Shown here in pieces: positions 49,401-57,028 of a stretch of 64,000 nucleotides of DNA. The notes below the pieces were generated by a model that saw nothing but the letters and a program-made list of their open reading frames with translations, made no database searches and was not told the origin of the DNA. Origin of the DNA: Verrucomicrobia bacterium IMCC26134 (GTDB lineage: Bacteria > Verrucomicrobiota > Verrucomicrobiia > Opitutales > Opitutaceae); assembly GCA_000972765.1 (NCBI GenBank), contig CP011265.1, positions 930,001-994,000 of the forward strand, in the 5' to 3' direction. Every line of letters begins with the position of its first letter. Position 1 is the stretch's first letter. The position numbers and the translations under genes are program-made.

Positions 49401-50721
49401 TGCCAGCGTTTCGGCGCTCAATTCCATCAATATTGGCTCGGACTCAGGCGTGCTGACCTTGTCAGGCGGGATGTCTTCCAGCGGCGCGCCCTTTGCTTTT
49501 CGCGGGAATGGCACCATTTCGGTTACGGGACAAATCACCGGCGTGACCGGTGTGGCCTCGAGTTCGGGTGAAGGCATTCGGACGCTCAGCAACAATGCTA
49601 ATAGCTACACCGGGCTCACAACAGTCTCAGGTGGCACTCTGACCTTCAGCTCGATCAAGAACTCCGACGGCACTGCCAGCGCTTTAGGCGCTCCTGTTAA
49701 TGCGACAAACGGCACCATAGCCATCGGAAGCGGGAACGCCACTGGCACTATCGTTTACGTTGGCACGGGCGATACCACTAATCGCGTTCTAAACCTCGCC
49801 GGCACCACCGGCAATGTGACTATTGATCAGTCGGGTGCGAGCGGGCTTCTGAAGTTCACCAGTGACCTCACCGCGACCGGTTCCGGCGACAAGACGCTCA
49901 CCCTGCAAGGTTCGACTGCAGGCACGGGCGAGATTGCCGGATCCATTGTGAACAGTTCAGGGTTCACCACCTCTCTTACCAAGAACGGCACTGGCACTTG
50001 GACGCTTTCCGGCAACAATACTTACACCGGCACAACGACGGTATCACAAGGCACCTTGATCGTTTCCGGCACGATCGCTTCGTCTGTCACCACTATCTCT
50101 CCTGGTGCGGTTCTGACCTTCACCGGATCGAGTTCCGCTGGTAACATCACGATCGGTGCGGGCGCTTCCTTTGCACTCGGCACTGCGGGCACTGCCGGCG
50201 CGGTCACGATCAATGACGGCACCTTCTCCGGCTCCGGCACCGTTGGTTCGCTTACGTTCACCGGCGCGAGTGTGTTCGGCCCGGGCAACTCGCCCGGCAC
50301 CGTGACCATCGCCGATGGAGGAACGCTTACCATGAGTTCGGCCACGGTTTCCAATTTCGAGATCACAAGCGCAGCATTCACCGCTGGCAGCTACGATCTC
50401 GTGACCAAGACCGCTGGCGGCGCCTCGGAATCAGTGGTGTTTGATGGAACGCTCAACCTTCTTTTCTCGGGCGGCCCCTATTCCGTGAGTGCAACAGCGG
50501 TTAAAATCTTCGACGTCGACTCCTATTCCGGAAACTTCACGTCAGTGGTCGTCTCCGGACTCGATACCGGCCTGGTCGCAACCTTTAACAGCAGCACAGG
50601 TTACGTTTCCATCGCCGCCATCCCCGAGCCCTCCGCCTATGCGGCTCTGTCGGGTGTCGGCATGATCGGCTTCGCTCTTTATCGCCGCCGTCGCCAACAG
50701 AAAGCCAAACGCGCCGCCTAA
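46459..50721 (+). CDS. Giant beta-strand repeat protein with PEP-CTERM tail
   Basis: About 1,420 residues from ATG 46459. An in-frame TTG at 46432 would add LKAFTSNV, similar to the paralogue's leader. A signal segment (LRTVLLAALASSPAAYA) precedes long beta-helix repeats (LTKTGTGNLSVSTANTYTG, GTVTLSGSGTIGTGSSLTLG, VILSGNNTYTGATAVNAG) of the autotransporter-associated type. Over most of its length it aligns with the protein at 15268, for example both contain NIDTANVAPASTTFDNTTKD. It differs at the C-terminus, where SIAAIPEPSAYAALSGVG, a hydrophobic stretch and RRRRQQKAKR form a PEP-CTERM exosortase signal. A surface or matrix structural role is inferred. Confidence 0.9.
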   Translation: MLPNPLMSCSTSSSAATLRSNRRLVGLRTVLLAALASSPAAYAVDSYWDPALGKTISGSGNGTWLAATTNWVTTAGTNVAFPTANRAVFGGAAGPFTVTVGGPISGAGILFNTTGYTLSATSAQTITSTAGVSLASSSVTATIGSNVTFTRATNDTIATASGTGGTLNIGAFGGGSTGAQYVNTQSGSTGARTLSITSGTIVNVNAGGYFGQSSATSYVTSVNPNGTSIVVGSDANGASLVVKNGGTVINGNNQAFILGGAATGSGNLTIDGGELNAGTVTIGTSGSLPAASVYAGLRFGSGTMTSGTRIVNLNGGNLTVGQIFASSATSGTSTNTFNFNGGTLKASISNPTFMASGVVTTANVRTGGAKIDTNSFDITIGQAIVHESGLATADGGLTKSNVGTLTLSNTNTYNGTTTINGGTLSLGTTGTINSSSGITINGSGAKFLQTNTTTAVSPSVTLTQGTLTGSGTVNTVNVGAGTGGIISNNNGVAGAALTIGALTFGGAATVNTFSSSTSAAIVTTGALSTTGAGSVTINPTAATWANGTNYNLVSFGSLSGSGFGAFTLGTVGGITSRQSASLLNSGSAIQLLLTGDTPYWTGAGDGNWNLASTNNWKLLNAGTTTTFLAADVSLFNDSATGAGPLSVNIDTANVAPASTTFDNTTKDYALSGAFGISSGTLTKTGTGNLSVSTANTYTGATAINGGTVTLSGSGTIGTGSSLTLGGGKLNLGGTSQSVGAVSVTTSAASGDTIANGNLTGTSYAVSNASGDVGISANLLANGSAGLAKTGNGTVTLSGANTYTGATGINGGTVTISGSGTLGTGSALTLGGGKLDLGGTSQSVGAVSVTTAAASGDTIGNGSLTGTSYAASNVATTATISANLLANGAAGFTKTGSGTVILSGNNTYTGATAVNAGVLNIQHANALGSTTGATSVVNTATLQLQGGVVFAPETLNLLSNSASFVVLQNLSGNNEWSGTIASASVSALNSINIGSDSGVLTLSGGMSSSGAPFAFRGNGTISVTGQITGVTGVASSSGEGIRTLSNNANSYTGLTTVSGGTLTFSSIKNSDGTASALGAPVNATNGTIAIGSGNATGTIVYVGTGDTTNRVLNLAGTTGNVTIDQSGASGLLKFTSDLTATGSGDKTLTLQGSTAGTGEIAGSIVNSSGFTTSLTKNGTGTWTLSGNNTYTGTTTVSQGTLIVSGTIASSVTTISPGAVLTFTGSSSAGNITIGAGASFALGTAGTAGAVTINDGTFSGSGTVGSLTFTGASVFGPGNSPGTVTIADGGTLTMSSATVSNFEITSAAFTAGSYDLVTKTAGGASESVVFDGTLNLLFSGGPYSVSATAVKIFDVDSYSGNFTSVVVSGLDTGLVATFNSSTGYVSIAAIPEPSAYAALSGVGMIGFALYRRRRQQKAKRAA

Positions 50722-50750
50722 GGTTTCTCGTTAAAGAGTTAATCATTTCC

Positions 50751-50790
50751 TAGCCGGCGTGTCTTATGATTCGCCGGCTATTTTATTATT
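50751..50790 (+). terminator. Intrinsic terminator after the PEP-CTERM giant
   Basis: The stem TAGCCGGCG (50751-50759) pairs with CGCCGGCTA (50772-50780) and is followed by TTTTATTATTT. It lies 30 nt after the stop codon. Confidence 0.85.
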
Positions 50791-50908
50791 TCTGTAGCCG
50801 CAAACCATCACGGATAATCCAGGGTTCACTAAACTATATACGGGCATCCGTGGTTTTAAGTTAAACCGTCACTAAGCTGCCGTAGATCTGTCCCGTTCAT
50901 ACCCGCTC

Positions 50909-53900
50909 ATGCTCAAGTCTTCTCGCTTTGTATTGGTGATCATCTTGTGTCTGTTCGTGCACAGGTTGGGGGCGGCTTCTGCGTTAATAACCAATTTACA
51001 GGCCGGAAAACCGCAGGTCGTAGTTGCATACGGCACCAGCCTCACCGCCCGCACCGACAGCGGCAAGTGGGTCGCCGATCTGCAAACTTGGCTCAACTCC
51101 CAGTATCCCGGCCTGGCCACGGTCATCAACAGCGGCCAATCGGGCAAGGCCTCGAATACGGCGGTGAGTCTGCTCTCGTCCGCCGTCATCAGCAAAAACC
51201 CCGACGTGGTGTTTATCGAGTTCTCGATGAACGACGCGTTCACGAATTTTTCGACCACGAATAATCCGGTGGATTTCAGTCCGACGATCACGCTGGCGCG
51301 GGCGCGTTCCAATCTCGTTTCGATGATCACGAGCATCCGGGCCTCGAACCCTGCCGCTGAGATTATCCTGATGACGATGGATGTCGCGTATGACGTGCCT
51401 GTCACCAATCCGACAGCGGCTACGTATCGCCCTCAGTTGGCGGCCTATTATCAGGTTTACCGGGACACGGCCGCCTCGGAGGGGCTGCTCTGCATCGATC
51501 ACTATCCAAACTGGAAAGCAATTTACGATAATAACCTGCCATTGTATAAAACCTATGTGGCCGACGGCGTGCACCCCTCGGCGACTGCGTCTACAACGGT
51601 GATCACGCCCACCATCCAGTCTGCGCTCCTGGCCTCCCGACAGATCTCCACGGATGTCTGCATCTACGGCGGCACCAGCGGAGGGGTCATCGCTGCCATT
51701 CAGGCAAAGAAGATGGGCAAGACGGTTTCACTCGTGGTGTTTAACAGCCACCTTGGCGGGATGACCTCGGGTGGACTGGGCCAGACTGATCTGGGAAACG
51801 CGGATTCCATCCAAGGAGTCGCGCGCGATTTCTACCTCCGGATCGCCAAGAAGTATAACTCGGCGGCGACGGCACCACAGTTCACCTTTGAGCCCAAGGT
51901 CGCTGAGTTGGTTTTCCGTGAGATGCTGCAAGAAAACGGCGTGCCGGTTTACTACAATGAACGCCTCGCCTTCGTGCAGATGAACGGGAAAAAGATAACC
52001 GGGATGACGATGGAAGGTGGCAATAGCTACACCGCCCGAATGTTCCTGGATTGCACCTACGAAGGTGATCTCCTCGCCAAGGCCGGGGTTAACTACACGG
52101 TGGGTCGAGAGCCGAATTCGCAATATCAGGAGGCCAACAGCGGCATTCAGGAAGGACGGACGGGCAATCAGCTTCCCAATGGTATAGATCCCTATGTCGT
52201 AGCAGGCAATCCTGCGAGCGGGCTCCTTCCTGGTGTTAATGCCACTTCGGGCGGCGTAAACGGAACCGGCGACCTGAAGGTGCAGGCCTATAACTACCGG
52301 ATGTGCCTGACGAGCAATGCGACCAATCGCATCACCGTCGCTCAGCCGGCCGGTTACAATGAGGCGGATTACGAGCTGTTATTCCGCGCCATCGAGGCGG
52401 GGCAGACCACCGGTTTTTGGAAGACCGACGCGATGCCCAATAGCAAGACAGACTCGAACAACGCATCGGGTATTTCCACCGACTTGATCGGCGGCGGCAG
52501 TAGTGAATGGGCCGAAGCCTCCTATGCCCGGCGTGCTGAAATCGCCAAGGCCCACGAGAAGTGGCAGCGCGGTTTGATCTGGACCATTCAAAATCATACC
52601 CGCGTGCCGATCGCGATCCGCAACGCCTGGGCCCAGTGGGGACTGCCGGCTGATGAGTTTCTCGATACCAGCAACTGGCCACACCAACTCTACGTGCGGG
52701 AGGCCCGACGCATGGTCTCGGACTATGTAATGACGGAGAAAAACTGCCGTGGGCAGGTCGTTGCGTCCGATTCCGTGGCACTCGCGTCCTACACAATGGA
52801 TTCGCATAATACCCAGCGCTACGTGGCCAACGGGATGGTGAAAAACGAGGGCGACGTGCAGGTGGCCGTCGCGCTGCCCTACCCGATTTCCTACCGCTCC
52901 ATCGTGCCCAGGGTGGGGGAGTGCGAGAACCTCTTCGTGACCTTTGCCCTGTCGGCGAGCCACATGGGCTTCGGCTCATGCCGCATGGAACCGGTGTTTA
53001 TGATGCTCGGACAAAGCGCGGGCACTGCCGCCGCGTTTGCCATCAATGATCAAGTGCCGGTGCAGTCGGTGAATTATACGAAATTGAAAGCCCAGCTCGT
53101 GGCGGATGGCCAGTTGCTGACATGGGGCACGGTGACTAGCGACACCTCGATCATCATGGACAACTCGGACGCTACAGGCGTGACGATCACAGGAGCGTGG
53201 ACGGCCGGGGCGGTGACCAATGGCGGGCAATACGGCGCCGACTATCTTCATGATGGCAATGCGCTCAAAGGAACGAAATCAGTCCGTTATACGCCGACCT
53301 TAACCGCTGCCGGCACTTACACGGTTTATACCCGCTGGGTGGCTAACGCCAACCGATCCGCCGCTGTTCCCATTGATATCGTAAGTGCTAGTGGAACGAG
53401 CACGGTGACGGTCGATCAGAGAACAGGCGGCGGTGTCTGGGTTTCCTTGGGTGATTACTCGCTGGTTCCGGGCGCTGCCAGTGTGCTTATCCGCACCACG
53501 GGAACGACGGGTTTCGTGATCGCGGATGCAGTCCAGTTTGTCCCTGTGGCTGTTTTGCCGGTGGTATCCGTGTGGACGACCGCGCGATCAGCCACCGAGC
53601 CGTCTACCGCCAAGCCGTCCGGACAGGCGGGTGTAGTCACGTTTGCCCGCACCGGAGCCACGGCGAGTGCGCTTACTCTTCAACTCGCAATTACCGGCAC
53701 GGCCACCAATGGCATCGATTACACGGCGGTGCCGTCAACGGTCACAATCCCCTCGGGCAAGTCGTCTGTGACGCTTTCAATCACACCTTTGACCGATGCG
53801 TTGGTGGAGGGGAGCGAGTCCGTTTTCGTTACACTCAACACCAATGCCGCGTATCTCGTGGATGGTGCGTTAAGCACAGCCGTGCTTGAGGTATCCGAGG

Positions 53901-54268
53901 GAACGACCACGGCCTATAGCGAATGGCTCCTTCAGCGGGGCTTGACGCCGGGTGTGCTTGGGACCGGTTTCGGTGGCGATGCCAATGGCGATGGTATCCC
54001 CAACGGGCTCGAATACGCGCTCCCTGGTGGCCTCGTGACCGCGATGGACCCAGGCCTGTTGACGCTTACCGCCACGGTGCGGGTGGACCCGACTATAGTG
54101 ATGTCTCTCCAGTCTTCGACGACTTTGCAAAGCTGGCCGACGACTCTCACATTCCCCTTGGATGCCGACCAGACAGGCGTGGCCGCCGGGTTTCAACGCT
54201 ACAAGTTTCAAACCTCGGTATCGGCGGGAGCGGGCGGTCTGTTCTATCGCATACAAATGACGCAGTAG
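50909..54268 (+). CDS. SGNH hydrolase / FAD-dependent oxidoreductase fusion, secreted
   Basis: The 1,119-residue protein has a signal peptide (FVLVIILCLFVHRLGAASA). Residues about 35-240 form an SGNH esterase: YGTSLTA with S44, NSGQSGKAS, EFSMNDAF and ADGVHPSA. From D249 (DVCIYGGTSGGVIAAIQAKK) to about 730 lies an FAD_oxidored-type domain with RMFLDCTYEGDLLAKAG and GFGSCRMEPVFMMLGQSAG. Residues about 740-880 resemble the golvesin/xanthan-lyase C-terminal domain, 890-1000 a Calx-beta module, and the end (GDANGDGIPNGLEYAL ... FYRIQMTQ) the terminal module seen in two other proteins here. It could deacylate and oxidise or otherwise modify a glycan, but the reaction is unknown. It begins a plus-strand run of carbohydrate genes. 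Confidence 0.82.
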   Translation: MLKSSRFVLVIILCLFVHRLGAASALITNLQAGKPQVVVAYGTSLTARTDSGKWVADLQTWLNSQYPGLATVINSGQSGKASNTAVSLLSSAVISKNPDVVFIEFSMNDAFTNFSTTNNPVDFSPTITLARARSNLVSMITSIRASNPAAEIILMTMDVAYDVPVTNPTAATYRPQLAAYYQVYRDTAASEGLLCIDHYPNWKAIYDNNLPLYKTYVADGVHPSATASTTVITPTIQSALLASRQISTDVCIYGGTSGGVIAAIQAKKMGKTVSLVVFNSHLGGMTSGGLGQTDLGNADSIQGVARDFYLRIAKKYNSAATAPQFTFEPKVAELVFREMLQENGVPVYYNERLAFVQMNGKKITGMTMEGGNSYTARMFLDCTYEGDLLAKAGVNYTVGREPNSQYQEANSGIQEGRTGNQLPNGIDPYVVAGNPASGLLPGVNATSGGVNGTGDLKVQAYNYRMCLTSNATNRITVAQPAGYNEADYELLFRAIEAGQTTGFWKTDAMPNSKTDSNNASGISTDLIGGGSSEWAEASYARRAEIAKAHEKWQRGLIWTIQNHTRVPIAIRNAWAQWGLPADEFLDTSNWPHQLYVREARRMVSDYVMTEKNCRGQVVASDSVALASYTMDSHNTQRYVANGMVKNEGDVQVAVALPYPISYRSIVPRVGECENLFVTFALSASHMGFGSCRMEPVFMMLGQSAGTAAAFAINDQVPVQSVNYTKLKAQLVADGQLLTWGTVTSDTSIIMDNSDATGVTITGAWTAGAVTNGGQYGADYLHDGNALKGTKSVRYTPTLTAAGTYTVYTRWVANANRSAAVPIDIVSASGTSTVTVDQRTGGGVWVSLGDYSLVPGAASVLIRTTGTTGFVIADAVQFVPVAVLPVVSVWTTARSATEPSTAKPSGQAGVVTFARTGATASALTLQLAITGTATNGIDYTAVPSTVTIPSGKSSVTLSITPLTDALVEGSESVFVTLNTNAAYLVDGALSTAVLEVSEGTTTAYSEWLLQRGLTPGVLGTGFGGDANGDGIPNGLEYALPGGLVTAMDPGLLTLTATVRVDPTIVMSLQSSTTLQSWPTTLTFPLDADQTGVAAGFQRYKFQTSVSAGAGGLFYRIQMTQ

Positions 54269-54380
54269 GCGGGTTTGAATAAACTCTGACACAAAAACCA
54301 ACATCCATCAGCCGTAGCCCCCCTCCGTTGCTCGTATTTTTTATCCCGCACTGAAGGCGATTACATCTCACCTTGCACTT

Positions 54381-56972
54381 ATGACATCTCACCTATCGTT
54401 AACCGGATCTTTTAAGATAGTGGCCCGGGCTCTGGCATTATTACTCGGCTTTGCACTCGCTGCGAAGACGCCTGTCTTCGCTCAAGATTCCGACGTGGAT
54501 ACTTCGGTGCCTCTTCGCCTGCCGGTTGACTTCAAACTTCCTGAGCGGCCCTTCATGTTGGTGTCGGCCGCGGAACTCGCCGCCGCAAAAGAGAAGTTGG
54601 CGACGCAGCCCTGGGCCAAGGAGGCCTTGGCGCACTTGCAGGCGCAGGCCGATGTGATCATTGCCGATCCACAGTTTTTCCCAAAGTCTGAAGGCGGCTG
54701 GACGCACAAGTATGTTTCCCCGCAATCGGGCGAGCAGTTGAAGTTCGATCCCAAGAGTCCGAACCGGCACCTCGATAAATCCGCCGGTGTTTACCTGGTG
54801 GGGAAAGGTTACGATGAGGCTTGGAACTCTTTCGCGTTCCTGGGCACCGCCGATGAGCAGGAAGTGCTGGCTGCGGTGTGGTCGCTTACCGGCGACGTGC
54901 GATACGCCCAGACGATGCGCAAGGTCTTCCTCGACATTGCCCAAAAATACCCCGGCTACCGTCTTCACGATAAAAGCATGAAGCTGAAACCAGATGGCGA
55001 ACCGGTTGGCGACTACGCTGCGACCGGCGGCTACGCGATGTCCCAATCCATCGACGAGTGCAACCTGTTCACCTCGCTTGCCTTCAGCTACGATACATTG
55101 GCAGGCTCGGGAGTGTTAAGCTCGGCAGAACAGGCGGAGATCGAAGCCAAGGTTTGGACTCCCTTGCGCGCCTACATGCGCCGCTTACTCGACCAGCATC
55201 CCTCCGGTGGAAACTGGTGGGTGTGGCACGCCACCGGAGCGGTCGTGACCGGTGTGGTGACGGGCGATCAGGATCTGGTGGACCAAGGCATGAACCTGCC
55301 CAAATACGGCATGCTGGCGCAGCTCCGGTCCGGTTACATCAATGCCGAAGGATTCACCGCCGAGTTGAGCCCGGACTACCAGGCCTACCCCTTCCGCGCA
55401 TTGATGCGTCTGTCGACGGCAGCGCGCCGCGTCGGGGTGGACTTTCACCGGGTGGATCGATTCCGCAGCGCCTTCGATCTGCCCCTGACGATTTTGCAGT
55501 CTAACTTTTGCATGCCGCGCCTCAATGATGGCGCCTACACCTCGCTTGTGAATCCAGCCTGGGCGGCGCGTTACGAGATCGCGGCGACATGGTATTCGAA
55601 CGAAGACTACAAAAAAGTTCTGGTCGCAATTTATGGATCGACCGAACCGAAGGTGGAACGCGACAGTGTGGCGGCACTGCTCTACGGTCCGACCAGTTTA
55701 CCCGAAGCACCGCTGGTGCCGCCTACCGACTCGCGGTTTCTCAAGGCAACGGGGCTCGCTATCCTGCGAAGCCCTGAGAACGACTGGAACTTGATTTTGA
55801 AGAATGACCGCGGGCAGTCGGGCCACCGTCATCCCGATGCGCTGAATCTGTCGTTGTTTGCCAACGGCGAGGAGGTTTTCCCTGGAACCGGTTCGCCGCG
55901 CTACGGCCATTCGACCTATCTGCAATGGTTCACGCACACCATCGCGCACAACACCGTGGTTCTCAATACGACGAGCCAGAAGGTGATGCCTTCCGGTAAA
56001 GTGATCGAGTTTGGTTACGCGCATGAAGGGATTGGTGTGGCTCAGTCCACCGCGAATTCGGAGGCTTTACAGGGACCGGCGAGCGGACTCAAAGACGTGA
56101 CGCCTACCGCGCTGCGACGGACCCTCGTGCTGCTGCCCTCCGCCATCGTGGATATCGTGCGCGCAACGCCGGAAGGCGATAATGCCGAGGGACTGCCCGA
56201 TACTACGATCGATTTGCCGCTGCACTTTCAGGGCTCGCTGAATATGGACGGAAAATGGTCGGCCAGTAACGACGAGTTGGTTTTGGCAGGTCGGGACAAC
56301 TCCAAGTCCAAGGTTGCGCGTCAAGGCTACGGCTTGATCGAGGATCTTTGCCGCGCGGAGGATGCTAGCGCGGTGCACGGGCGCGTGACCCAGCGCAATG
56401 GCGGCGCGGTGGACCTCTGGCTCGCGCCTGCGCCCGAGACCGGCCGCGTGTATTCCGCGACTGGAATCGGGCTGGAAAACGCCTTGGATAAACGCCTGCC
56501 GATGTTGTTGCAGCGGCGAGTCAGCAAACGGGCGACCTTCGCCGCAGTCTATGCCCCCTGGAAGCAGGCGCCCGTGGTCACCAATGCGACCTTCCCCGCC
56601 TCGGAAGGCGACGGTGTCGCGGTTGTTATCGGACATGGCGCGGGCAAGGATTTGGTGCTGAGTCTGCCGGGCGCAGGCGAGTTTACCCAGGCTGGGGCGA
56701 CTTTGAACGGCACTCTCGGGGCGAGTTGTGAAATGGCCGGAAGCGGCAAACAGGTCCTCCTTATCGGCAGAGGGTGGAAACAGGGTGAAGTCGAGATCGA
56801 GCTTACGGTATCAGCCGGCCAGGCCGGCGCGGTGTTGGTTGAGTTCTCGGGCTATGCGACTAAGGTGAATAATCTCGGCGACAAGGCGATCTCAGGGCGG
56901 GTGAAGCTATCGTCCGATGGTAAGTGGATGGTTTTCGCTGCCGCACCCTCGGAAAGTGTAGCCGTTCGTTGA
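54381..56972 (+). CDS. Heparinase II/III-like polysaccharide lyase
   Basis: The 863-residue protein has a signal peptide (ALALLLGFALAAKTPVFA). An alpha/alpha toroid of alginate-lyase type follows (PFMLVSAAELAAAKEKLATQ, YAMSQSIDECNLFTSLAFSY, GGNWWVWHATGAVVTGV, TAELSPDYQAYPFRALM). The heparinase II/III beta domain comes next (GQSGHRHPDALNLSLFANGE at about 479-498, then HTIAHNTVVLN). The histidines and tyrosines of these motifs are the likely catalytic set for beta-elimination of a uronate-containing polysaccharide. The exact PL family is unclear. It sits between the SGNH/FAD fusion and a GH2 enzyme, so the target glycan probably contains uronic acid plus rhamnose or a beta-linked sugar. Confidence 0.85.
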   Translation: MTSHLSLTGSFKIVARALALLLGFALAAKTPVFAQDSDVDTSVPLRLPVDFKLPERPFMLVSAAELAAAKEKLATQPWAKEALAHLQAQADVIIADPQFFPKSEGGWTHKYVSPQSGEQLKFDPKSPNRHLDKSAGVYLVGKGYDEAWNSFAFLGTADEQEVLAAVWSLTGDVRYAQTMRKVFLDIAQKYPGYRLHDKSMKLKPDGEPVGDYAATGGYAMSQSIDECNLFTSLAFSYDTLAGSGVLSSAEQAEIEAKVWTPLRAYMRRLLDQHPSGGNWWVWHATGAVVTGVVTGDQDLVDQGMNLPKYGMLAQLRSGYINAEGFTAELSPDYQAYPFRALMRLSTAARRVGVDFHRVDRFRSAFDLPLTILQSNFCMPRLNDGAYTSLVNPAWAARYEIAATWYSNEDYKKVLVAIYGSTEPKVERDSVAALLYGPTSLPEAPLVPPTDSRFLKATGLAILRSPENDWNLILKNDRGQSGHRHPDALNLSLFANGEEVFPGTGSPRYGHSTYLQWFTHTIAHNTVVLNTTSQKVMPSGKVIEFGYAHEGIGVAQSTANSEALQGPASGLKDVTPTALRRTLVLLPSAIVDIVRATPEGDNAEGLPDTTIDLPLHFQGSLNMDGKWSASNDELVLAGRDNSKSKVARQGYGLIEDLCRAEDASAVHGRVTQRNGGAVDLWLAPAPETGRVYSATGIGLENALDKRLPMLLQRRVSKRATFAAVYAPWKQAPVVTNATFPASEGDGVAVVIGHGAGKDLVLSLPGAGEFTQAGATLNGTLGASCEMAGSGKQVLLIGRGWKQGEVEIELTVSAGQAGAVLVEFSGYATKVNNLGDKAISGRVKLSSDGKWMVFAAAPSESVAVR

Positions 56973-57028
56973 GGCGCAGACGGCGGCACTTTGCTCAATC
57001 TGAATGGAGTGCTCGTTTCGCTCATCTC

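Noticed and set aside
50996-51574. A 192-residue antisense frame in the SGNH/FAD gene
   Set aside because: No motif is seen, and the sense strand encodes a complete multi-domain protein.
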